Shown one piece after another: positions 16,882 through 25,402 of a stretch of 64,000 nt of DNA. The stretch's first letter is position 1; each line of letters starts with the position of its first letter. The position numbers and the translations under genes were made by a program. The notes under the pieces were generated by a model, which saw only the letters and a list, made by a program, of their open reading frames with translations, ran no database searches and was not told the origin of the DNA. The stretch lies in NCBI GenBank assembly GCA_963742865.1, contig CAVUNW010000035.1:88680-152679 (forward strand). Direction: 5' to 3'. Origin of the DNA: Bog-532 sp963742865 (GTDB lineage: Bacteria > Actinomycetota > Actinomycetes > Streptosporangiales > Streptosporangiaceae).

Positions 16882-17136
16882 ATGAAACTGAAGCTGGACC
16901 TGCACGACATCTACAACCGGGGCGCCGACATCGACCGGGCGCTGCGGGACATCATCGATGAGGCGGTCGCCAAGAAGGCCCCGGTGGTCGAGATCATCCC
17001 GGGCAAGGGGTCCGGTCAGCTGAAGAAGCACGTGCTCCGCTTTCTCGAGCAGAAGGACATCAAGGCCAAGTACCACCGGCTGGAGAAGGACTCGAAGAAC
17101 TTCGGCCGCCTTTTTGTCCACTTCAAGTGGAAATGA
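16882..17136 (+). CDS. Smr-domain small protein (attachment-site gene)
   Basis: An 84-residue stand-alone Smr/MutS2 C-terminal domain: LDLHDIYNRG matches the LDLHG-type strand and EIIPGKGSGQLKKHVLRFL the GxGxGxL-type loop. Smr domains bind or nick nucleic acids, and the role of this short form is not known. The 3' end is the left copy of a 17-bp repeat (17118-17134) that recurs at 25403. At the right copy the codons read lysine then TAG, whereas here they read lysine then TGA, so the integrated element supplies a new stop and leaves the protein unchanged. Confidence 0.88.
   Translation: MKLKLDLHDIYNRGADIDRALRDIIDEAVAKKAPVVEIIPGKGSGQLKKHVLRFLEQKDIKAKYHRLEKDSKNFGRLFVHFKWK
17118..17134 (+). other. 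attL core
   Basis: Left copy of the 17-bp repeat. It contains the 6-bp inverted arms CCACTT-C-AAGTGG, typical of a tyrosine-recombinase crossover core, and lies over codons HFKWK of the Smr gene. Confidence 0.85.
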
Positions 17137-17181
17137 TGAGGTCACGCTCTGACCAGGGCGGACGTGCATCAGGGTACGTCG

Positions 17182-17204
17182 GAGGGCACATCTAGGGCAC
17201 ATGA
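17182..17204 (+). promoter_or_regulatory. Arm-type integrase-site repeat, left end
   Basis: AGGGCACATCTAGGGCACATGAG, with GGGCACAT twice at an 11-bp step. Nearly the same 23 bases (one mismatch) occur in the same orientation at 25281-25303, just inside the right att site. Paired arm-type integrase-binding sites are the simplest reading. Confidence 0.6.
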
Positions 17205-18463
17205 GTCTTCGCGGCGAAGAAGGCGTTCATGGCCTTGCGTCCACGGTCGTCGGCGTCGGGCATCAGGTGCGCGTACGTCTGATGGACCATCTGCACAGTG
17301 TCCCCGAGCCACGCGGCGACGGACACGATGTCTACCCCGGCGGCGAGCCAGGCCGACGCGGCGGTATGCCGCAGGGCGTGCATGCCCTGGTCACGCGCCG
17401 GGCGTCGCTTCTGACCCTTCTCGCGCTGCGGAGTGATCCCCGCCTTTTCCTGTGCTGGCCACCAATGGTTTTCCCTGAACCTGACAGCATGCAATGCCTG
17501 CCCGTCCGGCCGCGTGACGATCAGCGTGAAAGAGACGGGCTCGCCGTCCGGGGTCTTTCACGGGAGGGTTACGGTGTGCGGCGGATAGCGGCGAATGTGT
17601 TCCGCCAGCACGGGTGCCAGCGCCTCAGAAAGAGGCACATCGTGTTCCTTGTCGTTCTTGACCGGGGCGAAGCAGAGCGTAGCGCCCACGATGCGGACCT
17701 GGCGGCGCACGTGGATGACGGGACGGCGGCCGAGGAAGACGACATCATCAACGGCCAGGCCGAACATCTCACCTTGCCGCATGCCCGTTCCCGCGCCGAG
17801 GTAAGGCAGCATCGCATAGCGGCCGGGAAGCGCCCCGGACATGCCTTCGACCTGTGCGAGGGTCCACGGCTTGGCCTTCTTTTCGTCGGGTTTGGGGCGG
17901 GTCACCGATTGAGCCCGCGTGGGGTTTCGGTTGATCAGGCCGTCGTCCATTGCCGCGATGTGCACCGATGAAACGTCCTTGATGACCTGCCGCTTTGAAC
18001 TGGCAGCCAATTTCATGCCGGAGATCCATGCCTGAGTCAGGCTGGGTCGTTTCGCAAGTTCACGCAGAGAGCGGTTGCCAATGGACGGGTAGACGTGCAG
18101 CCGTAGCTCTCGTTCGATGCGCGCGGCGGTCGTCACGTCATGCGTGCGGGTCTTCCGCCAGTCCTCAGCGAGCTCTCTGAAGGTCGTGTTGGCATCCTTG
18201 GGATCGACGTAGGAGCCGTCGTCCAGTGCGGTCTTAACCTTGGCGTCGAACGCAGCCGCATGTCTTTCTGGGTCTGTCCCATCGCGTTTGGCGAAATTGC
18301 GCTTGCGCTGTTGCCCGGTCTCGTCGCGTCAGCGGACCTGCCAACGCTCGCCTTTGCCGTGATCGGCGGTGGGGTAGAGCTTGGTGCGGCCCCGGCTGTG
18401 CTCGCGACATGGCTCGTCACCGGGGCTGGGGCGGATCTTGTGCCAGCGGTCATAGATACTCAT
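17192..18463 (-). pseudogene. Tyrosine recombinase (integrase), two in-frame TGA stops at Trp codons
   Basis: A 424-codon frame from ATG at 18463. It shows an N-terminal Arm/SAM-like region, a core-binding domain (LHVYPSIGNRSLREL) and a catalytic domain: Arg in GTGMRQGEMFGL, HALRHTAAS with the His-x-x-Arg pair, a later WLGD motif and Tyr in HQTYAHLMPD. The frame is broken only by TGA at 18329-18331 (codon 45, after RWQVR) and TGA at 17558-17560 (codon 302, after TVTLP). Each sits where homologues of this type carry tryptophan; all other Trp codons are TGG. No indel is needed to join the pieces. The start overlaps the excisionase stop (ATGA). Confidence 0.88.
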
Positions 18464-18654
18464 GCGGCCTGCTCCTGCTGCTGCCGGAACCAGGCGATGA
18501 CATCTTCGGGGTCGTAGCGGAGCCAGCGGCCTACCTTGCCTGCTTTCGGGCCGGTGCCCAGGTAACGCCACTGGTAGAGGGTCGCCGGGGGAACGCGAAG
18601 ATAACGCGCGGTCTCCTCGACGGTCCACAGACAGTCGGTGGGCGGGATAGTCAC
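18460..18654 (-). CDS. Excisionase-type helix-turn-helix protein
   Basis: A 64-residue MerR-like HTH_17 protein: LWTVEETARYLRVPPATLYQ forms the helix-turn-helix and GRWLRYDPEDVIAWFRQQ the wing and C-terminal helix. Proteins of this size next to a tyrosine integrase act as recombination directionality factors. GTG at 18654 follows GGAGGAG about ten bases upstream. The stop overlaps the integrase start by four bases, so the two are translationally coupled. Confidence 0.9.
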   Translation of the reverse strand: MTIPPTDCLWTVEETARYLRVPPATLYQWRYLGTGPKAGKVGRWLRYDPEDVIAWFRQQQEQAA

Positions 18655-18663
18655 GGGTACATC

Positions 18664-19330
18664 GCTCCTCCTTCGGTCGGGGATCGGCTGTCAAGCAGGG
18701 ATTAACGCTGCATCACGCGGCGGCGTCGGCCTCGCCGCCGTGCTCACGCGCTCGAGCGGCGGACGCGGCGGCCAGCTCGGCTGTCGGGGTGGTGGTGTAG
18801 CCGGTTCGGGCGTAGGTCCAGCTGCTGAGGACCAGGACGATAGATTCATCAAGGGCGCACCTTCGGCGCGCCGGGCCTGACGGCCTGGACGTGGAGCACG
18901 AGAAGCGGGCGCGACTGATCGCGGGGGAAGTGAACGCCAGAGTGCGCCGCCGTAGGCGGCCGGGGTCAGGGCCGGGCGGCGCACCGTAGGCGGGGCGGCA
19001 GCTTTCGTCGCGCCCTTCGGGCGGAAGCCCTACGGCGCGCCGAGCTGCCGCGCCCGGCGGCCCCGGTGACCGGCCACGTGCGGTACCCGCCGCATCGACC
19101 CGGTGCCACGCCCGGCCGCGAGGACCAGGCCGTCAACCTCGCGTGAGTTGAGCTGACGCCGAGATAGGTCACCGGAACGGGGGTAGAACGCCGCGCATTG
19201 TCTGGGTCGGCCCCTCCAGCCTCAACGGTGCTTCGCATCCCGCAAGCGGGACACGCCTTCGGCGTGCCGTTGACCCCGGAGCCTCTGCCAACCCAGCGGG
19301 CCTGACGGCAAGGGCCAGGCCCGAAGCACA
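18664..19330. other. GC-rich non-coding stretch inside the element
   Basis: No confident gene. It is very GC-rich with several self-complementary runs, for example GCGCCCTTCGGGCG at about 19010. One minus-strand frame ending near 18715 reads SSWTYARTGYTTTPTAELAAA without a good start. It resembles what I recall of C-terminal tails of actinobacterial plasmid replication initiators, so a relic is possible but unproven. Confidence 0.35.
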
Positions 19331-19349
19331 CGCGGCGAACTTTCGCACG

Positions 19350-19560
19350 TCAGTGAACCGTCTCCCAAACAGCATCGGTCAAATGACCGATGTCTTGCCC
19401 GTGCAAGTTGCACGCATTTTTTTTTACATCCAGCGGCGGCAGACTAAGGGAAGAACGGTGATCGGGCGCTGTCACATAACCCACAAGACCAGCTGCCGCC
19501 GCTACGATCGCAACCACAAGCAAAGATAACCGTGAGCGAGCGAGGCCAGCACGGCCATGG
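19350..19560 (-). CDS. Possible small single-pass membrane protein
   Basis: A minus-strand frame ends at 19350 with a plausible membrane helix, RLSLLVVAIVAAAAGLVGYV, followed by a polar tail of about 40 residues (ending HLTDAVWETVH). The frame extends far upstream without a good start codon and with unconvincing composition, so the N-terminus is unknown. A run of nine T at 19419-19427 falls inside it and could be indel-prone. No family is recognised. Confidence 0.25.
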
Positions 19561-19971
19561 TGGCAGCAACTGCGGCTAGCAGTCCCACCATGCTCCGAGG
19601 CATCGACCCTCCAGCACGGCACGCTACAACGACAGTAACTGGCACCGTGTCGGTAGCTTACTAGCGAAGGATCAGTGTCGACCACTCCTTGACGGTGTTC
19701 TTGCTTGCGCCGATTGGCATACAGCAGCGAGATACAGCAACCGGCACGCATAGAAGCCATCCTGAGCGGCCACCATCTACCGAGCGAACTGGGCAGGCCA
19801 GTCAGCGACTCAGCCGTGCCGACAGTTCGGGACGAAGGGCACGCCCCGTGCCAGCCGCGTGCCAGAACGGGGCGAAAACCAGAGACATCGAGCTGTAGCC
19901 AGACGATGAGCAACCTGGCTCTGATCAGGAGGGCAGCAGGTTGACCCGCTGCGTGAAACGACCTTCTAAGC
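19561..19971. other. Spacer upstream of the cytosine-poor tract
   Basis: No convincing gene. GC content is moderate and composition on both strands is normal until 19971, the last cytosine before the tract. Confidence 0.4.
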
Positions 19972-21011
19972 AAAGTAGTAGTGGTGTGAGTGGTTGTGGT
20001 TGGAGGAAGAAGGGAAGTTAGATAGAGGAGAAGGGATAAGAGAGATAGAGAAAGATATGAGAGTTAAGATGGGGTAGGTGAGGTGGTGGAAAAGAGATTG
20101 GAGGTATGGAGGTAAGGAGGTGATGTGGTATAAAGGGTTGGTGGAGATAAAGAAACTAAGTTGAGGTGGTGAGATAAGATAAAGATGGAAATGAGGAAGA
20201 GGTTGATTAACAAGATTCGTAGGGGAATAGAGGTGGAATATGGGATGGATAAAGAAGATGATAGGGAGGTTGTTATAAGTAGGGTATAAATATGAGGGGG
20301 TGTGGAAGATGATGAGAAGGTAAGGTTGGTATTGTTAGGTATAGGTATGATAGGAGATGGAAAGAGATGAAGAGGAGGTGGAGGTGTGGAAGGAATAGGT
20401 GTGGATAGATATAAAAGAAATGATAGAGATATGGGAGATTATATATGATTAGAGGAAGAGGAAGGGAAGGGGATGAGGAAGATGAAGGGAAGTATATGGG
20501 ATAGGAGAGGTGATAGATAGGTGGTATGGGTTAGAGGAGAGGGAGGTGGGAGGGTAAGAATAGATGGGGTGGAGTGATAAAGGAAAGGGGAATGGAAGAA
20601 AATGTTATTAAAGATGAGAGATTAAAGATGATGAAAGGGAAAGATGAAGGGGTTAAATGGGATGATTAAAGGGATATGATAATAGATGATAAATGGGAAT
20701 GTAAGATAAGATGGTATGGGTATGGGATAAATAAAAGTATAATGGATAAGGAGATGGAGGAATTAGATGGGAAGAATAAAGATTGGATGAGAATATAAAG
20801 GATGAAAGAGTATGAGATGGAAATGAATATGGATGAGGGAATATGGTAGATGATGAAGAGGTAGATGGATAAATTAAAAGATGAAGAAATGGAAGGGATG
20901 GTAAGAATAGTAAAGAGAAAGATGAAGAAGATATAGTAAAGAAAAAAAATGATAGAAGGATGAATAAAAGAAAAAAAAATGAGAATAGAAAATAGGTGAA
21001 AAAAGATAGGT
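19972..21011 (+). other. Cytosine-depleted, purine-rich tract (about 1.04 kb)
   Basis: In 1,040 bases the plus strand has only three cytosines (20156, 20211, 20218). The last 793 bases (20219-21011) have none. By eye it is about 40% A, 37% G and 23% T, with G falling and A rising toward the right end. It is not a simple repeat; short words such as GATGAAGAGG recur irregularly. Both edges are sharp and the flanks have normal composition. No protein-coding gene is credible on either strand. Function is unknown; such a strand bias would favour stable RNA:DNA hybrids or triplex structures, which is inference. Confidence 0.95.
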
Positions 21012-21115
21012 CAGCGAACTGTAACATCTGGTGGCATTATAAACTTACAAGTGCTTCCGCTAGGGGTAGTTGGCAACTGGCATGTCGCAGGATTCGATTA
21101 TTCGCGAAGGTAGTT

Positions 21116-21661
21116 ATGAGCAGTAGCCTTAACGCAATAATAATCGCCGCAGTGGGCGTACTAGGCACATTGGCTGGAACGATCGTCAGTCAGTTGCTAT
21201 CAGCGCGCGTCAGGAGAGCTGACTTTGAGATGCAAAGAGAGCAAAGGAAAGAAGAATATGTTCAGGAAAAACAAAAAATAGATCTCGCGAATAAGAGATC
21301 GTGCTATATTGCAATGATGGCCTCATCCCGACGCTATAGAATCGAACTTATGAACTATGCATTTGCGGTGAACCATCAAGTTGTCGATAGCGACGTCCGA
21401 AATGAGCTTGAGAACGCACGGCGAGCCTGTCTCGACAGTATTGCCGAGGTGCAGATCGTGGCGACCCTCAAGGTTCTAGGTACAATCGATCCCGTAAATA
21501 GTGGATTGTCAAAGGCTTACCGCTCTGTTAAGCGTTTGGAGGCTGGCGAACCAGAATCTGATGGTTCTTTTGAAGAGATCGAACGCTTCCTAACAAAGCT
21601 GTGGGACAAGTGGCACGATATGCGCGAAGCAATGCGACAAGATCTCGGAGTCGAAGACTGA
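21116..21661 (+). CDS. N-terminal membrane anchor plus coiled-coil protein
   Basis: A 181-residue protein with no named family. Residues 3-27 form one membrane helix (LNAIIIAAVGVLGTLAGTIV). A charged coiled coil follows at about 35-65 (EMQREQRKEEYVQEKQKIDL), then a helical domain ending in LTKLWDKWHDMREAMRQDL. ATG at 21116 is chosen because AAGG lies just upstream and the helix begins at once; the open frame to 20996 runs back into the cytosine-poor tract and is not credible. Codon use is much less GC-rich than the chromosome. Similar anchored coiled-coil proteins are common in actinobacterial accessory DNA; role unknown. Confidence 0.75.
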   Translation: MSSSLNAIIIAAVGVLGTLAGTIVSQLLSARVRRADFEMQREQRKEEYVQEKQKIDLANKRSCYIAMMASSRRYRIELMNYAFAVNHQVVDSDVRNELENARRACLDSIAEVQIVATLKVLGTIDPVNSGLSKAYRSVKRLEAGEPESDGSFEEIERFLTKLWDKWHDMREAMRQDLGVED

Positions 21662-22061
21662 TGGAATCCGCTGACACCAACGAGCCCGGATTCCGTCACA
21701 GGGTGCGGGCCAGATCTGGACCGAGAGCGGGCCACGCACGGGCCAGATGCTGCGGAACCAAAGGGACAACGACGGTCATTCACGGTCGGACGGACGGCAG
21801 ATGTCCTGTTGGGGATGCGTGCAGGGTAGCGTCGATGTGACCCAACCGATCTTCCAAGCTGGTCATAGACGCTGACCACCAATGCTGACCACAACGGCAT
21901 TGGGATTCGGCAGACCGGAGTAGACCTGGGAGTGACGGCAGTTCAGGTAAACAGCGGTTCGCGATATTGCGGGCGTACCTCACAAACGAGGGATCAGACC
22001 TCGCGTACCGGGCCACGCACGGGCGAGATGCCGCGACGATCAGCGGGCTAGGATATGTGGA
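21662..22061. other. Intergenic region with a 28-bp direct repeat
   Basis: No credible ORF in 400 bases. It contains the direct repeat at 21728-21755 and 22009-22036, the second copy lying just upstream of the kinase start. Confidence 0.5.
21728..22036 (+). repeat. 28-bp direct repeat pair, 281 bp apart
   Basis: CGGGCCACGCACGGGC-AGATGC-GCG occurs at 21728-21755 and 22009-22036 with two or three differences. The copies bracket the spacer between the membrane protein and the kinase remnant. They may be footprints of an insertion or regulator sites. Confidence 0.6.
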
Positions 22062-23002
22062 GTGGAGGGATACCCAACTCCTGTCGTGAGCGGCGGGCGC
22101 GCAGCAGTAGGCGGCACGATCATCTCGATCGACGATATTCGGCTCGACAAGGTGTTGGGAAAAGGCGCAAACGGGTTCGTCTTTGATGGTGAGGACTTGC
22201 TGCTCAAGCGCCGGGTTGCCGTCAAGATATGGCCGCCGCGCCTAGATCGTCCTGGGAGAGATCCAACAAAGAAAGCCCTTGCCGAAGCGTGGAAGCTCGC
22301 ACATCTAAAAAGTGACGCAATCGTACCAATATACCGCGCGGGTCGCCTCGACAATAACTGGATCTACGCTGTAATGGAGTACGTGGAGGGGGTTCCGTTT
22401 ACGGACGAGGTTCGCGCAGAGCTTACCGATGCGGCTGGGTTCGCAATGAGGATGATGTTCTGGTCGGATGTTCGCCGGGGGACTAGGTGATGCTGAGAGG
22501 GTCGGCATATACCATGGAGATCTGCACGGGGGAAACGTACTGAGTTCGTCCATTCCACGCTACGCTAATTGATTTTGGCACCAGTGCTCTCAGTGGCAAG
22601 AACCGTTCTCTCAGGCGTCATGCCAGGATGGTCAACGAGTTTGCTCAGAAGCTGTTGCCCGAATTGGGTAACTACATTGCACCGCTCGACATCCGGAAAC
22701 TCGCCCAACCGAAGTATGCAACTTGGGTCGTAGGGCAGTGGGTAGAAGCAGCAGAGGCGCTTCGGAGATTGGATGCGGATCTTTCCGGTATCTCCGAAGA
22801 AGATCTTGCCCACCGACTAACCTTGCTGGCGAACAATTACTCCACTAATCTGATAGATCTCCACAGCCCAATCGCTATGTGGCTCACAAACAGGGGTGTC
22901 TCTCGCAAGCTCTTGGATGCTTACACGTCAGAGGCCGAGGCGGAACTAACGCGCCGTAAAGAGACTTTCGATCCACACAGGACGTTCCCGGGACTACCGT
23001 AG
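22062..23002 (+). pseudogene. Protein kinase-like gene with two frameshifts
   Basis: Three overlapping frames together rebuild a eukaryotic-type protein kinase. Frame one (GTG at 22062) has the Gly-rich loop GKGANGFVFDG, the lysine motif RRVAVKIW and the hinge VMEYVEGVPF. Frame two, at about 22490-22545, has the catalytic loop HGDLHGGNVL. Frame three (about 22545-23002) has LIDFGTS and a helical C-lobe ending at TAG. Two single-base changes would restore one product of about 313 residues with all key residues (K, H-D-N, DFG). There is no membrane anchor. GC content is low for the genome. It is either a pseudogene or two sequence errors. Confidence 0.8.
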
Positions 23003-23534
23003 GACTTTGCTGCAGTTTGCACTGTTGAGTTGTAAAGCTTCGGGCAGACGGAGCTGGCTTCGACAACTGGCGCAAACTGGCCTCCGAGGGGAGACTGTCG
23101 ATCTTGCTAACGCCGCGCTAACAACGGTCATGGAAACATAGCGATGAACCTGGACGCTATGAGCAGCCAGCGCGGCGTATGGCCCGCTCACGCGGCCTGT
23201 TACGGACTCGCCTGGACCTGCACACCCTCCTGAAAATCGGACGCTTGGATGTCTGTGGACCACCCGCGGACCAGTTAGTCTCTTGCATAGATGTCTGTGC
23301 AGGTAGCGGTGGAACCGAGCTACCGCCTCCGGAGCCGTTGGCCCACAGGCTACGCACAGGCCCGCTCGTCGACAACGCTCCCGCCGACCGACCTCTCACG
23401 GCGAGAACGATGATGTAGACGATGGGTCTTGTACGCTGAGAGCTTCGGGCTGGCGGGAGAAGGACGGCTGGCACTGCCCGCTGCGGCGTGACGCGGCATG
23501 GCGATACCGGCCCAGCGCAACGAGACCCGAGGGG
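23003..23534. other. Intergenic region between kinase remnant and cupin
   Basis: No convincing gene in 530 bases. A plus-strand open frame at 23179-23418 lacks family features and a ribosome-binding site. GC content rises from left to right across this gap, marking a change of DNA origin inside the element. Confidence 0.4.
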
Positions 23535-24032
23535 TTGCCGGATGAGTGTGTAGTGGGTCAGTTTCTCGGTCCAGGAGCAGGCAAGGTGATCGAGCTTCCG
23601 GGCGTCACCGCTGTGTTTAAGGCCGTGAACGACAGGAAACCCGGCGACTTCGTGGTGATCGAGTTGACCGCCGACCCGGGCTTTGCCGGGCCCCGGCCGC
23701 ACCTGCACCACACCCACGAGGAACTGTTCTACGTGCTCGACGGCGAGTTCGACTTCTTCGTCGGCGGCGAGGTCCGGCGGGTAGGACCCGGATCGTTCGT
23801 CAGCGTTCCCCCGGGCGTGATGCACGACTTCCGCAATCCCGGTACGGGTCCGGCCCGGTGGCTGGGCATCAACTCCCCGGCGGGGCTGGACCGCTACTTT
23901 GAGGAGATCCTGGCCCTCGTCGCCGCGGGCAACCTTTCGGAGGAAGAGCTGCGCCGGTTGCGCCTGCGGTACGACACCGAGGAACCCGAGAACGCGCCAC
24001 CGGGGCACTGGGCCGAGCAGCGGCAGCGATAA
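23535..24032 (+). CDS. Cupin-domain protein
   Basis: A protein of up to 165 residues with one cupin barrel. Motif 1 is GPRPHLHHTHEELFYVLDGE, supplying two His and Glu for metal binding, and motif 2 is SFVSVPPGVMHDFRNPG. A helical tail follows (LSEEELRRLRLRYDTE). Small cupins of this type are metal-dependent sensors or enzymes; the substrate is not evident. The start is uncertain: TTG at 23535 sits almost on GAGGGG, and GTG at 23553 (after GGATGAG) is an alternative that removes six residues. It is a high-GC gene, in contrast to the kinase remnant upstream. Confidence 0.85.
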   Translation: MPDECVVGQFLGPGAGKVIELPGVTAVFKAVNDRKPGDFVVIELTADPGFAGPRPHLHHTHEELFYVLDGEFDFFVGGEVRRVGPGSFVSVPPGVMHDFRNPGTGPARWLGINSPAGLDRYFEEILALVAAGNLSEEELRRLRLRYDTEEPENAPPGHWAEQRQR

Positions 24033-24170
24033 CTATCGTTGCCGAACGGGACCGACGGGCCGGTGGCCAACCGCAGGGTGCGGCTGCGTAGCTGCCCGGT
24101 GTCACAGGCCACTGCCGACCCGCCGACGATCTCCTAAACAACCGCTCGCGATACCGACTCGCGAGCGACC

Positions 24171-24189
24171 GAGTAACCAAGTGAGTAAC
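24171..24189 (+). promoter_or_regulatory. GAGTAAC direct repeat, candidate arm-type site
   Basis: GAGTAAC at 24171-24177 and 24183-24189, a 12-bp step. The surrounding 55 bases resemble, in reverse complement, the region at 54963-55020 beside the tRNA-Ile fragment, which carries GTTAC twice at the same 12-bp step. A shared integrase family is the likely cause. Confidence 0.5.
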
Positions 24190-24283
24190 AATCACCACTG
24201 ACAGCAGTGGACGCCAGCGGACACCCACGGACGGTGCTTCCCAGGTCAGACATGCCGCAACCCTGGGAGCCCGCACCACGATT

Positions 24284-24331
24284 TGGCTTCGGGACGAAGA
24301 GGCCGCCGGTTCAAGTCCGGCCACCCCGACC
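24284..24331 (+). other. tRNA-Pro 3' fragment (relic attachment site)
   Basis: The stretch reads like the 3' half of an actinobacterial tRNA-Pro(CGG): a damaged anticodon arm CTTCGGGACGAAG, variable bases, a perfect T-arm GCCGG-TTCAAGT-CCGGC, and acceptor strand CACCCCGACC. The D-arm and 5' acceptor strand are absent. Such 3' fragments are left where an element recombined into a tRNA gene. Confidence 0.65.
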
Positions 24332-24424
24332 GGGTCACAGGTCGTGGTGATCGTGTCTGCAGTCCCGGTGATGCCCCTTGCTGGTGTCTTGCTGGTCGGT
24401 CCCTGAAGGTTGACCTAGGACCGC

Positions 24425-24448
24425 CACGGTGACACGGTGACACGGTGG
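24425..24448 (+). repeat. Three tandem 8-bp units
   Basis: CACGGTGA, CACGGTGA, CACGGTGG in tandem, about 70 bases ahead of the coiled-coil gene. Each unit is nearly palindromic. It could be an operator or a slippage product. Confidence 0.6.
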
Positions 24449-24514
24449 CAAGAGGCGGGGGTAACTGCTGCCAGTGAGGCTGGTTGCCGCTCCTGGCCGG
24501 ATCCTGGAGGGATC

Positions 24515-24943
24515 ATGAGCATTTCTGAGCAGGTAGATGCCGTTCAAGCGCGAGCAGCGGAATTGAAGAGTTCCGCTGACCAGGCCCGGCGGGAAACTGA
24601 TGAACAGGTTAAGGCGCGGATCAGCCAAACCAAGGCAGATATCGCTGACCGTCAGAGTGCGGTCAAGGAGAAGGCCGGGCAGGCCGCCGACCAGACCCAA
24701 AGTCAGTGGAAGTCGATGCAGGCCGATGCCGCGGCGAAGATGGCGGCTGTGCAGGACCGCATCGGCCGCCAGCGTGACCAGCGTGACGTGAAACGAGCCG
24801 AACGGGAGGCCGAGGACGCGGAGGCAGACGCCGCCGATGCGCTGGATTACGCCGCCTGGGCCATCACCCAGGCGCAGTTGGTTGTCCTCGATGCGATAGA
24901 CGCCCGCACCTGGGCCGACGCGCGCGCCGCCGCATCGCCCTGA
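24515..24943 (+). CDS. Soluble all-helical coiled-coil protein
   Basis: A 142-residue protein, almost entirely charged helix. It opens MSISEQVDAVQARAAELKSS, continues with heptad-like EVKARISQTKADI-type segments, and has an Asp/Glu/Ala-rich stretch (EAEDAEADAADALDYAAWAI) near residues 100-125. There is no membrane segment or signal peptide. ATG at 24515 has GGAGGG four bases upstream. No named family is recognised. It is the last gene before the right att site, so it is probably cargo. Confidence 0.75.
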   Translation: MSISEQVDAVQARAAELKSSADQARRETDEQVKARISQTKADIADRQSAVKEKAGQAADQTQSQWKSMQADAAAKMAAVQDRIGRQRDQRDVKRAEREAEDAEADAADALDYAAWAITQAQLVVLDAIDARTWADARAAASP

Positions 24944-25402
24944 CTATCTCGGCCCTAGCGCCGCCTGTGCGCGCGACGGGCTAGCACCCAAGAACACGCA
25001 GCATCAAGCGGCGCCCTGGCCTGATTTTGGCCAGACAGCGAGATCCTCCGCCTCGCAAGCGCTAGTCACGTCGTTGACCATACCCAGGCCATCCGAGCAT
25101 GACGACGCCCGCCTGGATGCTGGAAACGGACAAACCGAAAACAGGGACACATCCAACGTCAAGACCCCAGCTGCTGGGAGCGGACCAGGATGCTCAAGAG
25201 ATCCCGCGTGCAGACGGGGTCTCGTTGATCTGCGTCCAGCGGGTATCGAATCGGCGCCGTGAGCCGACCCCTCGGCGGGAGCAGGGCACATCCAGGGCAC
25301 ATGAGCACGTGACCTGCCAGGAAACGGCGAGAACTGACGAGAGCTTCCGCCGCAGGTCAGAACACGCGCCTGGAAGTCGCGGCAGGTGGTCAAGGGTGGC
25401 TC
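24944..25402. other. Right-end non-coding region of the element
   Basis: No supported gene. The only notable feature is the arm-type repeat at 25281-25303. An open frame that appears to end in HFKWK at 25422 merely reads through the att core. Confidence 0.5.
25281..25303 (+). promoter_or_regulatory. Arm-type integrase-site repeat, right end
   Basis: AGGGCACATCCAGGGCACATGAG, one mismatch from 17182-17204 and in the same orientation, with GGGCACAT at an 11-bp step. It lies 100 bases inside attR. Confidence 0.6.

Larger units (their letters stand above)
24033..24514. other. Non-coding region with relic att site
   Basis: No credible ORF. It holds the GAGTAAC repeat, the tRNA-Pro fragment and three tandem copies of CACGGTGA/G at 24425-24448. 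Confidence 0.5.

Noticed and set aside
19972..21011. C-free tract as a result of cytosine deamination or bisulfite-like conversion of local DNA
   Set aside because: Conversion of high-GC DNA would give about half T. Here T is only about 23% and A and G dominate.
19972..21011. A CRISPR array or simple tandem repeat in the C-free tract
   Set aside because: No regular repeat unit or spacer periodicity is visible.
20653..21027. 124-residue minus-strand open frame rich in Ser, Phe, Leu, Tyr and Pro inside the C-free tract
   Set aside because: The minus strand has no G there, so TAG and TGA cannot occur and long open frames appear by composition alone. It has no credible start or family.
24284..24331. 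A functional tRNA-Pro gene
   Set aside because: The 5' acceptor strand and D-arm are missing and the anticodon loop is short; only the 3' part is present.
24246..24443. Short ORF reading GWPDLNRRPLRPEAK on the minus strand
   Set aside because: It is the reverse complement of the tRNA-Pro 3' fragment. Such peptides are a well-known artefact of translating tRNA sequence.
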